A stretch of 64,000 nucleotides of DNA from contig NZ_JARVSD010000011.1 of the NCBI RefSeq assembly GCF_030209445.1, positions 344,089 through 408,088 on the forward strand. The letters are read 5' to 3'. Under the pieces are notes generated by a model. That model searched no databases. It was not told where the DNA came from and was given only the letters and a program-made list of their open reading frames with translations. The DNA is from Promicromonospora sp. MEB111 (GTDB taxonomy: Bacteria > Actinomycetota > Actinomycetes > Actinomycetales > Cellulomonadaceae). The translations under genes and the position numbers were made by a program. The stretch's first letter is position 1. Each line of letters starts with the position of its first letter. This document shows, one piece after another, positions 43,022 to 50,851 of this stretch.

Positions 43022-44029
43022 ATGGCAACCGACCAGCCGCACATCCCGCTCGCCGTCGTGGCGGCCGAGGCGGGCGTCTCGGTCCCGACGGTCTCCAAGG
43101 TCCTCAACGCCCGGCCCGACGTGTCCGGCAAGACCCGGGCCCGCGTCACCGAGGCGCTGGCGCGGCACGGCTACGAGGTGCGCCCGCCGCAGGCCAAGCC
43201 CACCGGCATGATCGACGTCCGCATCGTCGACTTCGAGGGGACGTGGTCCGAGGCCGTGGTCCGCGGCGCCGTGGCCGGCGCCCGCCGGTTCGGGCTCGAC
43301 GTGGTCCTGGCGGTCGAGCCCGACCCCGACGACTGCAGCGCCTGGGTGCGGCACGCGCTGGAACGCGGGACGGACGGCCTGGTCAGCATCGTCGCGGTGC
43401 CCGACGCCGAGGCGCGGCGCGCCCTGGAGCAGACCGGCACGCCGCTCGTCGTCGTCGACCCGCGGCAGCGCCCGCCGGAGGGCATGCTCAGCGTGGGCGC
43501 CACCAACTTCCAGGGCGGGCTGGAGGCGACGGCGCACCTGCTGTCCCTCGGCCACACGCGTATCGCCACCATCACCGGCGCGCTGGAGCAGGACAACGCC
43601 ATCGCGCGGCTCGCGGGCTATCGCGCCGCCATGATCCGGGCGGGTCTGACCACCGACGACGACCTCGTCCACGTGGGCGCGTACGGCGTGACCTCCGGGT
43701 ACGAGGGCGCGCAGCGGCTCCTGGGCCTGGACGACCCGCCCACCGCGATCTTCGCGAGCAGCGACGACACGGCGCTCGGGGCGCTGCGGGCCCTGCGCGA
43801 GGCCGGGCTCGTCGTGCCGCGCGACGTCTCGCTCGTGGGCTTCGACGACCTGCCCATCGCGCCGTGGATCGACCCCGCGCTCACCACGGTGCGCCAGCCG
43901 CTCGCCGAGATGGGCGCCACCGCCGTCGACCTGGTGTACCGCGCCCGCACCGCGAGCGGGCACACCCTGCGCACCGAGCTCGCGACCAGCCTCGTGGTGC
44001 GGAGCTCCACCGCGGCGCCGGTTCGTTAG
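43022..44029 (+). CDS. LacI-family transcriptional regulator
   Basis: A 335-residue repressor. The N-terminal LacI helix-turn-helix reads LAVVAAEAGVSVPTVSKVLNARPDVS with a following hinge. The periplasmic-binding-type effector domain ends FDDLPIAPWIDPALTTVRQPLAEMG. A CGGAGGACCC ribosome site precedes the ATG. It is divergent from the importer operon at 42826, and the 195-bp gap holds two related palindromic elements, so it most likely controls that operon and itself. It may also act on the second importer at 47 kb, which has no regulator of its own. Confidence 0.93.
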   Translation: MATDQPHIPLAVVAAEAGVSVPTVSKVLNARPDVSGKTRARVTEALARHGYEVRPPQAKPTGMIDVRIVDFEGTWSEAVVRGAVAGARRFGLDVVLAVEPDPDDCSAWVRHALERGTDGLVSIVAVPDAEARRALEQTGTPLVVVDPRQRPPEGMLSVGATNFQGGLEATAHLLSLGHTRIATITGALEQDNAIARLAGYRAAMIRAGLTTDDDLVHVGAYGVTSGYEGAQRLLGLDDPPTAIFASSDDTALGALRALREAGLVVPRDVSLVGFDDLPIAPWIDPALTTVRQPLAEMGATAVDLVYRARTASGHTLRTELATSLVVRSSTAAPVR

Positions 44030-44067
44030 GCCGGCGGTTCTTCTGGCAGCGGCGCGGCGCGGCGCGG

Positions 44068-45675
44068 TCAGCGCGGCGCCACGCGCTCGTTCGGGGCGAG
44101 GGTCAGGTCCGTGCGGGTGCCGTCGGGCAGGGTGAGGGTCCCGGCGACGGGGCGGCCGGACACCCCGGTCACCGCCACCACCTCGCCCGACGGCGCCAGC
44201 TCGACCCGCCAGCCCACCGGGAAGGCGAGCCACGGCGAGCCGTCGCGGGTCACCGCGACCCGGTCGCCCGCGACGGTCTGTGCCCAGACGCCGGAGCGCG
44301 TGGGCCGCTCGTAGGTCAGCGACTCCACGCCCGGCCACCGGCCCGGGTCGGCGGCGGACAGGCCGGTGCACAGCACGCCGCCGTCGGGCAGCTCCAGGAC
44401 GCCGAAGAACCGTTCGACCGCGTCCAGGAAGAACAGCGCGGCGGGGGAGTAGCCCGACCCGTACCCGGCGTCGCCGGTCCACGGGTCGAGGGTCTGGGGG
44501 AACCGGTCGGCCCGCAGCAGGGCGTCGAACGCCCCGCGCAGCGCCCGGGCCAGCTCGGCGGTGCGCCCGTGCGCCTCGAACGCGCGCGGGGCGCGCAGCA
44601 GCGCGAGGAAGTTTACGGGCCCGCCCCACGAGTTGCGCGTCGCGTCGCGGTCGAACCGGGGGTCGTCCAGGGCCACGGAGGTGAACCCGGCCGGTGCCAG
44701 GAACCCGCGGGTGCTCAGCAGGTGCCGGCGGAGCAGCCGGTCGAAGAGCGCGTCGTCGCCCACCCCGCACGCCAGGACCCGCAGCAGCACGTCCGTGCGG
44801 ATCCGCACCGGCTCGCCCGTTGCGTCCCGGTCGTACCAGGTCTCGTCGCCGGCGTGCCACAGGCGGTCCAGCGCCGCGAGGCTGTCCGACGCCGCGGTCC
44901 GCCACGGGCGCGGGTCCTCGCCCAGATCCTCGGCGGCCCGGGCGAGATGGACGCGGCGGGCGTAGGCCTCGGCGGTCAGGTCGGGGGCGACGAACGGGAG
45001 CAGGGGGTGCGCCGCGTCGAAGCACGCGGGGTCGCCGTCCGGGCAGGTGTCGGGGACGTGCCAGAACCGGGGCGAGGCGTCGTGCCCGGTGTCGTAGGTG
45101 CAGAACGCCTCGACGCCGCCGGTGCCGCGGGTGTCCCGGTGCTCGGCGACCCAGGCGTCGTCCGCGGCCAGGGCCGCGTACATCTCACGCAGGTAGTCGG
45201 TGTCGCGATTTCCGGCGCCGCTGTCCCCGGGGCCCGATCCTGTCCGCAGGTACTGTTCCCACACGCTCCTGGCCAGCGGTGTGACGCGCTGGATCTGCGC
45301 GTGGGCGGGTCCGTCGTCCGTCACCTTGTAGGGCAGCAGGCCGTCGTCACGCGCCCCGCGGGCGAGCAGCAGGTGGGTGTCGCGGGCGACGCCGGGCGCG
45401 AACCGGCCCAGGACCTCGGTGCTGATGCTGCCCGTGCTCTCCAGCCAGCAGCCCGGGTAGGGGCCGCCCTCGGTGAGGGCCGCGGTGAGGGGCTCGGTGA
45501 GGGGCTCGGTGGGCGCGCCGCCGTCCGCCCCGGCGGGAGAGCCGGGCAGCGGGCGGACGCACGCGGCGACGTCGGTCAGCGCCGCGTGCCACGTGGCGGC
45601 GAGCGCCGCGGCGCGCTCGCCGCCGGTGACGCGCAGAGACGTACCGGCGGCGAGCCGTTCGGGGGTCAGGGGCAC
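44068..45675 (-). CDS. GH63/MGH1-like glycoside hydrolase, cytosolic
   Basis: A 535-residue protein with the helical-barrel character of GH63/GH37 enzymes. Recognisable segments are WHAALTDVAACVRPLPG, DTHLLLARGARDDGLLPYKV, FCTYDTGHDASPRFWHV (compare the GWDxSPR motif), DVLLRVLACG, ATRNSWGGPVNFLALL and GYGSGYSPAALFFLDAVERFF. It has no signal peptide. Catalytic acids cannot be assigned with certainty; the Asp in YDTGHDASP is a candidate. Its GTG starts 4 bp after the stop of the binding-protein gene, so it is co-expressed with the second importer and probably cleaves the sugar that it brings in. Confidence 0.72.
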   Translation of the reverse strand: MPLTPERLAAGTSLRVTGGERAAALAATWHAALTDVAACVRPLPGSPAGADGGAPTEPLTEPLTAALTEGGPYPGCWLESTGSISTEVLGRFAPGVARDTHLLLARGARDDGLLPYKVTDDGPAHAQIQRVTPLARSVWEQYLRTGSGPGDSGAGNRDTDYLREMYAALAADDAWVAEHRDTRGTGGVEAFCTYDTGHDASPRFWHVPDTCPDGDPACFDAAHPLLPFVAPDLTAEAYARRVHLARAAEDLGEDPRPWRTAASDSLAALDRLWHAGDETWYDRDATGEPVRIRTDVLLRVLACGVGDDALFDRLLRRHLLSTRGFLAPAGFTSVALDDPRFDRDATRNSWGGPVNFLALLRAPRAFEAHGRTAELARALRGAFDALLRADRFPQTLDPWTGDAGYGSGYSPAALFFLDAVERFFGVLELPDGGVLCTGLSAADPGRWPGVESLTYERPTRSGVWAQTVAGDRVAVTRDGSPWLAFPVGWRVELAPSGEVVAVTGVSGRPVAGTLTLPDGTRTDLTLAPNERVAPR

Positions 45676-45679
45676 CGGG

Positions 45680-47008
45680 CTACTCGAGTGCCGCCGACAT
45701 GTCCGCGGTCCACGCCTCGGCCGCCTCCTGCGGTGTCATGGTGCCGAAGAGCACCTCGGAGTCGTACAGGATCGTGGTGTCGTTGAGGATCGAGCCGCCC
45801 TCCGGCTGCGGGGGAGCGGGCTCGGCCGTCTCGCCGATCTCCTGCACGTACGCGCCGGACTCCGCGTCCTTGGGCGAGAGGTCGCCCTCGATGGCGGAGA
45901 ACACCTCGGTGTTGAACGGCAGGCCGCGGTCGGCCAGGATCTTGCTGCCCGCCTCCGGGCTGTTGACCAGGTAGTCCACGAGCAGGGCCGAGGCCTCCGG
46001 GTGCTCCGACTGGGACGAGACGGCCCAGTACTGCGAGGGCAGCACGGTGACGCCGGGGTGCTCGAACTCCTGCTCGCCGGGGATCTTCAGCAGCACCAGG
46101 TCGTCGCCGGACGCGTCCGCGTAGGTGCCCAGCAGGTTGGAGTAGACGAAGCCCATCGCGGCCTTGCCGGTGCCCATCAGCGTGAGCTCGGGGGACTGGC
46201 CCTGGAACTCCGTGGTGACCTCGGCGGACGGCTGCGCGCCCGACTCGACGAGGCCCAGCTCCAGGTCCCAGAAGTCCACGAGGGTGTCGGTGTCCACGGC
46301 GAGCTGTCCGTCCCAGTCGTAGATGCCCGTGCCGCGCTGCCCGGCGTAGCTGCCGAGGATGTCGGTCACCTGCATCTCGAACCCGTAGGTGTCGTCGTCG
46401 GGGTGCTCGTCCGAGATCTCGGCGGCCAGGTCGGCGAACTCGTCCCAGGTCCACGTCTCGTCGTCCGGCAGCTCGACGCCGGCCTCCTCGAAGATCCGGG
46501 GGTTGGCGAGCAGGCCGATCGCGTTGCCGCCGGTCGGGGCCCCGTAGACGGCGTCCTCGTACGTGGCGCCGGACAGGGCGGCCTCGTTGAAGGCCGACAT
46601 GTCGAGCTGTTCGCCCAGGGTGCCCAGGTCCACGAGCGCGCCCTTGGCCCCGTACTCCAGCGGGTAGGCGCCGCCGAGGGCCATGACGTCGGGCGCGTCG
46701 CTCGCGGCGGTGGAGGTGGCGATCTTGTCGAAGTACGACTCGAAGTCGCTGGGCTCGGTCTCGACGGTGATGTTGGGGTGCTCGGTCATGAAGTCGGCCA
46801 CGACGTCGTCTGTGGTCGCGTTCCGGTCCGCCTCGCCCCACCAGCTCAGCCGGAGCGTGACCTCCTCGTCGGGGTCGTACTCGCCGCCCCCGCCTCCGCC
46901 GGCTCCGGCCGGGTCGACGGCGCAGCCGGCCGTCAGGAGGGTGAGCGTCGCACCGGCGGCGACCAGCGCCGTCGTCGTGCGCCTGGAACCTGCACGTGCT
47001 TTTCGCAT
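45680..47008 (-). CDS. Sugar ABC transporter substrate-binding lipoprotein, second system
   Basis: A 442-residue CUT1 binding lipoprotein with lipobox TLTLLTAGC and a Gly-rich, acidic linker (AGGGGGGEYDPDEE). Family motifs are TLRLSWWGEADRNATT, FMTEHPNITVETEPS and SDAPDVMALGGAYPLEYGAKG. Sequence is clearly different from the binding protein at 41549, so the sugar is likely different. Start is taken at ATG 47006-47008; ATGs at 47026 and 47056 are in frame but lack a ribosome site. Its permeases lie on the other strand across a 170-bp gap. Confidence 0.9.
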   Translation of the reverse strand: MRKARAGSRRTTTALVAAGATLTLLTAGCAVDPAGAGGGGGGEYDPDEEVTLRLSWWGEADRNATTDDVVADFMTEHPNITVETEPSDFESYFDKIATSTAASDAPDVMALGGAYPLEYGAKGALVDLGTLGEQLDMSAFNEAALSGATYEDAVYGAPTGGNAIGLLANPRIFEEAGVELPDDETWTWDEFADLAAEISDEHPDDDTYGFEMQVTDILGSYAGQRGTGIYDWDGQLAVDTDTLVDFWDLELGLVESGAQPSAEVTTEFQGQSPELTLMGTGKAAMGFVYSNLLGTYADASGDDLVLLKIPGEQEFEHPGVTVLPSQYWAVSSQSEHPEASALLVDYLVNSPEAGSKILADRGLPFNTEVFSAIEGDLSPKDAESGAYVQEIGETAEPAPPQPEGGSILNDTTILYDSEVLFGTMTPQEAAEAWTADMSAALE

Positions 47009-47074
47009 CCCTGCGCCTCGCTTCATTGCGATCGGGTCCGTGATGGTGGGCGTCAACGTATGCGGGGCTATTGA

Positions 47075-47088
47075 ATCGTGTCAACGAT
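47075..47088. promoter_or_regulatory. Candidate operator in the divergent second importer promoter
   Basis: ATCGT and ACGAT flank GTCA, a perfect 5-bp inverted repeat. It lies between the divergent starts at 47008 and 47179. Confidence 0.4.
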
Positions 47089-47106
47089 CTGTGCTTCACT
47101 TCCCGC

Positions 47107-47126
47107 AATCGTTATCCAGAACGGTT
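47107..47126. promoter_or_regulatory. Second candidate operator, imperfect inverted repeat
   Basis: AATCGTT and AACGGTT are inverted arms with one mismatch and a 6-bp spacer. The AACGAT-type half-site is shared with the element at 47075. Confidence 0.35.
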
Positions 47127-47178
47127 TCGAAGGCGGGCGCCCAAGAACGGGGGCACGTCGAGGACGAGGAGGTCCTGC

Positions 47179-48138
47179 GTGAGCAGCATCGGTGAGCTGC
47201 GCACCCTGGCGCGTGGACGGCGCCGTCCGGCACCCGGGCCGGACGGGACCGCCGCCCGGAAGATCCGCTACCCCGACGCGAAGGCGGGCTACGCCTTCCT
47301 GACCCCCTGGCTGATCGGTCTGGTGACGTTCACCGTGGGCCCGATCCTGGCCTCGGCGTACCTGTCGCTGACCGACTACAACCTGCTCCAGCCCGCCCAG
47401 TTCATCGGGCTGGAGAACTACGCGGACATGCTCGGCGACCGCCGGCTGTGGGCCTCCCTGCGGGTCACGGTGGTCTACGTGGTGGTGTCCGTGCCGCTCC
47501 AGCTCGCGCTGGCGCTCGCGATCGCCCTGCTGCTGGACCGCGGCATGCGGGGGCTGGCGTTCTACCGGTCCGTCTTCTACCTGCCCTCCCTGCTGGGCGG
47601 GTCGGTCGCCGTCGCCATCCTGTGGCGCCAGGTGTTCGGCACGGACGGGCTGGTGAACTGGGTGCTGGCACTGGTGGGCATCGACGGCCCGGGCTGGATC
47701 TCCAACCCGTCCACCGCGCTGAGCACGATCATCGTGCTGCACATCTGGACCTTCGGGTCACCGATGGTGATCTTCCTGGCAGGCCTGCGGCAGATCCCGG
47801 CCGTGTACCACGAGGCCGCGCAGGTCGACGGCGCCTCGCCCGGCCGGCGGTTCGTGTCCATCACGCTGCCGCTGCTCAGCCCCATCATCTTCTTCAACCT
47901 GGTGCTCCAGGTGATCTTCGCGTTCCAGACCTTCACGCAGGCGTTCATCGTCTCGGGCGGCACCGGCGGGCCGAGCGACTCGACGCTCTTCTTCACGCTG
48001 TACCTGTACCGCGAGGGCTTCGGGAACCTGAACATGGGCTACGCGAGCGCGATGGCGTGGTTCCTGCTCACCATCATCTGCGCCTTCACGGCGTTCAACT
48101 TCTGGCTGTCGAGGTTCTGGGTGTTCTATGACGACTGA
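47179..48138 (+). CDS. Sugar ABC transporter permease (MalF type), second system
   Basis: This 319-residue permease has six membrane helices after a basic cytosolic tail (ARGRRRPAPG). The first helix is AFLTPWLIGLVTFTVGPILASAYL. The coupling loop reads YHEAAQVDGASPGRRFVSITLPLLSP. The GTG start has GAGGAGG upstream. It overlaps the next permease gene by 11 bp. Together they complete the transporter whose binding protein is encoded divergently at 45680-47008. Confidence 0.93.
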   Translation: MSSIGELRTLARGRRRPAPGPDGTAARKIRYPDAKAGYAFLTPWLIGLVTFTVGPILASAYLSLTDYNLLQPAQFIGLENYADMLGDRRLWASLRVTVVYVVVSVPLQLALALAIALLLDRGMRGLAFYRSVFYLPSLLGGSVAVAILWRQVFGTDGLVNWVLALVGIDGPGWISNPSTALSTIIVLHIWTFGSPMVIFLAGLRQIPAVYHEAAQVDGASPGRRFVSITLPLLSPIIFFNLVLQVIFAFQTFTQAFIVSGGTGGPSDSTLFFTLYLYREGFGNLNMGYASAMAWFLLTIICAFTAFNFWLSRFWVFYDD

Positions 48139-49036
48139 GACGACCGACCCCGCCCTTGTCTCCCGGTCGGCGCCTGCGCGGGTGCCCGCGCCGCGGCCAC
48201 CGGTGCTGCGCCGCCAGGTCCGCAGCGTGCTCAAGCACGCCGGGCTGCTGGTGCTCTCGCTGCTGATGGTCTACCCGCTGATCTGGCTGGTGGTCGCGTC
48301 GCTGCGGCCCGACGACGAGATCTTCCGCGACCTCTCGATCCTCCTGACCGACCCGACCGCCGAGAACTACGCCTCCGGCTGGGACGCCCACCGGTACTCG
48401 TTCACCCGGTACTTCCTGAACTCCGCGGTGCTCTCGGTCGGGGCGATCCTCGGCAACCTGATCTCCTGCTCGCTGGCGGCCTACGCGTTCGCGCGCCTGC
48501 GGTTCCCGCTGCGCACCCTGTGGTTCGCGGTGATGCTGGCGACGATCATGCTGCCCGTCCACGTGGTGATCGTGCCGCAGTACGTGATCTTCGCCCAGCT
48601 CGGCTGGATCAACACGTTCCTGCCGCTCGTGGTGCCCAAGTTCCTGGCCACCGACGCGTTCTTCGTCTTCCTGATGGTCCAGTTCATCCGCGGCATCCCG
48701 CGCGAGCTGGACGACGCCGCCCGGCTGGACGGCGCCGGCCACCTTCGGATCTTCGGGCAGATCATCCTGCCGCTGATGGTCCCGGCGCTGGCGACCACCA
48801 CGATCTTCACGTTCATCTGGACGTGGTCGGACTTCTTCGGGCCGCTGATCTACCTGACGTCGCAGGAGAACTGGACGGTGTCGCTCGCGCTGCGCGCGTT
48901 CCTCGACGCGACGTCGGAGTCGAATTTCGGCGGCATGTTCGCGATGTCGGTGCTGTCGCTGGTGCCGCTGTTCCTCGCGTTCCTGCTCGGACAGCGGTAC
49001 CTGGTCAAGGGGATCGCGACCACGGGCATCAAGTAG
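48128..49036 (+). CDS. Sugar ABC transporter permease (MalG type), second system
   Basis: A 302-residue permease with six membrane helices. The first is LLVLSLLMVYPLIWLVVASLRP. The coupling loop is LDDAARLDGAGHLRIFGQIILPLMVP, and it ends QRYLVKGIATTGIK like its counterpart in the first system. The start lies inside the upstream permease gene. No ATPase follows; the next gene is convergent. Confidence 0.93.
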   Translation: MTTETTDPALVSRSAPARVPAPRPPVLRRQVRSVLKHAGLLVLSLLMVYPLIWLVVASLRPDDEIFRDLSILLTDPTAENYASGWDAHRYSFTRYFLNSAVLSVGAILGNLISCSLAAYAFARLRFPLRTLWFAVMLATIMLPVHVVIVPQYVIFAQLGWINTFLPLVVPKFLATDAFFVFLMVQFIRGIPRELDDAARLDGAGHLRIFGQIILPLMVPALATTTIFTFIWTWSDFFGPLIYLTSQENWTVSLALRAFLDATSESNFGGMFAMSVLSLVPLFLAFLLGQRYLVKGIATTGIK

Positions 49037-49069
49037 GGGGAGCGGCGTTCGGGCCGGAGGCCGGGCCGG

Positions 49070-49834
49070 TCAGCGCTTGGGCCGGCGCGGCTTCTCGACC
49101 TCCGGCAGGGGCAGGCCGCCCGGGCCCTCCTCCGCCGTCGGGATCGCGGGCTCGCCGCGGGCCGCGCGCTCCTTGGCGCTGGCCGCGTACGCGTCCACGT
49201 ACTCCTGACCGGACAGGGCCAGGATCGCGTACTCGATCTCGTCGGCGACGGCGCGCAGCACGAACTTGTCGCTCTCCATCCCCTTGTACCGGCTGAAGTC
49301 GAGGGGTTCGCCGATCACGGCGCCCAGCGGCATGAACGTGGGGATGGTCCGGCCCACCGGCTGGGCGACGTCGGTGTCGACCATGGCGACGGGGATGACC
49401 GGGGCACCCGACTCGAGCGCCATCCGGGCCACGCCCGTCTTCGCCTTGTAGAGGCGGCCGTCGGGGCTGCGGGTGCCCTCGGGGTAGATGCCGAACAGGC
49501 TGCCCTCGCGCAGCACGCGCAGTCCGGTGCGCAGCGCGGCCTCGCTGGCGGCGCCGCCGGAGCGGTCCACGGGGATGACGCCGATGCCGGTCATGAACCA
49601 GGCCACGATCTTGCCCTTGAGGCCCTTGCCCGTGAAGTAGTCGGACTTGCCGAGGAAGGTCACGCGGCGCGAGATCAGGAGCGGCAGGATGAACGAGTCG
49701 ATCACCGCCAGGTGGTTGCTGGCCACGATCGCGGCGCCGGTCCGGGGCACGTTCTTGCCGCCGACGACCCACGGCTGGTACGCGAGGCGCAGCAGCGGGC
49801 CGACCAGCACGTTCCTCATCACCCAGTAGAACAA
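49070..49834 (-). CDS. plsC: 1-acyl-sn-glycerol-3-phosphate acyltransferase family protein
   Basis: A 254-residue membrane-associated acyltransferase for phospholipid synthesis. The catalytic HX4D motif is NHLAVID, the phosphate-binding motif is YPEGTRS, and VIPVAMV and MPLGAVIGEPLDF follow as in other PlsC-like proteins. The C-terminal tail is Glu/Pro/Lys-rich. The start is a TTG at 49834 with a strong GAGGAGGAATC site directly upstream; an ATG five codons in is less well placed. It is divergent from the membrane gene at 49890. Confidence 0.9.
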   Translation of the reverse strand: MFYWVMRNVLVGPLLRLAYQPWVVGGKNVPRTGAAIVASNHLAVIDSFILPLLISRRVTFLGKSDYFTGKGLKGKIVAWFMTGIGVIPVDRSGGAASEAALRTGLRVLREGSLFGIYPEGTRSPDGRLYKAKTGVARMALESGAPVIPVAMVDTDVAQPVGRTIPTFMPLGAVIGEPLDFSRYKGMESDKFVLRAVADEIEYAILALSGQEYVDAYAASAKERAARGEPAIPTAEEGPGGLPLPEVEKPRRPKR

Positions 49835-49877
49835 GATTCCTCCTCAAGACCCGCCCCCGCGGGCCCCCTGACGACAA

Positions 49878-49883
49878 TAGAGT
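49878..49883 (+). promoter_or_regulatory. -10 box (TAGAGT), leaderless-type
   Basis: TAGAGT is followed by 6 nt and ATG 49890, which favours that start over the GTG at 49884. Confidence 0.6.
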
Positions 49884-49889
49884 GTGCCC

Positions 49890-50615
49890 ATGGCCGCATC
49901 GAACACCGACGACCGAGACGACGACGTGCCCGGCGACACCCCACGCGAGCTGGGCGACGACGACGTGGCATCGCGCTGGGCCGACATCGTCGCCACGCTT
50001 GGCGACATGGACGTCTCTCGGGCCGACGGGGACACCGACGGCGCGGAGAAGTCCGCCGAATCCTCTCAGACATCGCGACCCGGTGACGAGGGCAGCGACG
50101 ACGACGGCGCTCGCGGTCGTGCGCCCGGCACCCGGGCCGACGACGAGACCGGTGACCGGGGCGTCGGCAAGGGCCGCCAGGTGGGCGGCTGGTCGGACGG
50201 CGGCTGGGCCGGCGGCGACTGGACGAGCACGGGTGACGCGGCCGACGAACCGGGCACGGGACCGGGCTCGTCGTCGGACGCGTCCGGGTCGCGCACGCCC
50301 TCGGGCCCGCGCGACTGGCCCCTGTCGCCCGACGCCGAGGCGCTCGAGGAGGCGGAGTCCCACTTCACGCCGCCCGAGCCGCCCGCGCTGCTGTCGCGCG
50401 ACCCGCTGCTCACCATGGCGTGGAGCTTCGTGGTCGGCGTGCCCGTGCTCGCGGTGATCGGCATGATCGTCTCCGCGGCGGTGCCGGCCGTCTCGATCCC
50501 GCCGCTGGCGGGTCAGATCGGGCTCGGCCTGTTCGTCGCCGGCCTGGGCGTGCTGATCTGGCGGATGCCGCACCAGCGCGACCCCGACGACGACGGACCG
50601 GGTGCCGTCGTCTGA
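49890..50615 (+). CDS. Acidic-tailed membrane protein, function unknown
   Basis: A 241-residue protein. The first 170 residues are low-complexity and highly acidic (runs of Asp, Gly, Ser, Thr; TDDRDDDVPGD), so probably disordered and cytosolic. Two C-terminal helices follow (MAWSFVVGVPVLAVIGMIV and IGLGLFVAGLGVLIWRM). A short conserved-looking segment, EAEESHFTPPEPP-like, precedes the helices. Similar tail-plus-two-helix proteins are common in actinobacteria with unknown role. Its stop lies at the start of a 68-bp direct repeat. Confidence 0.72.
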   Translation: MAASNTDDRDDDVPGDTPRELGDDDVASRWADIVATLGDMDVSRADGDTDGAEKSAESSQTSRPGDEGSDDDGARGRAPGTRADDETGDRGVGKGRQVGGWSDGGWAGGDWTSTGDAADEPGTGPGSSSDASGSRTPSGPRDWPLSPDAEALEEAESHFTPPEPPALLSRDPLLTMAWSFVVGVPVLAVIGMIVSAAVPAVSIPPLAGQIGLGLFVAGLGVLIWRMPHQRDPDDDGPGAVV

Positions 50616-50680
50616 GCCGGAGGCGCAGCGCAGGGTGAGGGCCGAGGAACGAGGCATCTCGCCCGGAGCGGAGCCGCAGG
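50613..50680. repeat. 68-bp direct repeat, copy 1
   Basis: Identical to 50704-50771 over 68 bp, with 23 bp between them. It begins on the TGA of the membrane gene, so the stop codon is part of the repeat. GGAGGCGCAGCGCAGGG and GGAGCGGAGCCGCAGG flank an AACGAGGCATCT centre. Confidence 0.92.
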
Positions 50681-50703
50681 TTCGGACGACAGAAAATATC
50701 GCG

Positions 50704-50771
50704 TGAGCCGGAGGCGCAGCGCAGGGTGAGGGCCGAGGAACGAGGCATCTCGCCCGGAGCGGAGCCGCAGG
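50704..50771. repeat. 68-bp direct repeat, copy 2
   Basis: Exact second copy of 50613-50680, ending 4 bp before the 50-bp palindrome at 50776. Confidence 0.92.
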
Positions 50772-50775
50772 CTGC

Positions 50776-50825
50776 AACGAGTCAGACCCACAGATCACCC
50801 GGGTGATCTGTGGGTCTGACTCGTT
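50776..50825. repeat. Dispersed palindrome family, copy C: perfect 50-bp palindrome (probable bidirectional terminator)
   Basis: The two 25-bp halves (50776-50800 and 50801-50825) are exact inverse complements with no spacer. It contains AGTCAGACCCACAGATCACC and its complement, matching the other copies except for paired changes. It lies between convergent genes ending at 50615 and 50852. Confidence 0.92.
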
Positions 50826-50851
50826 CCGGGCCGGTACGGGCCCAGGGGGGA

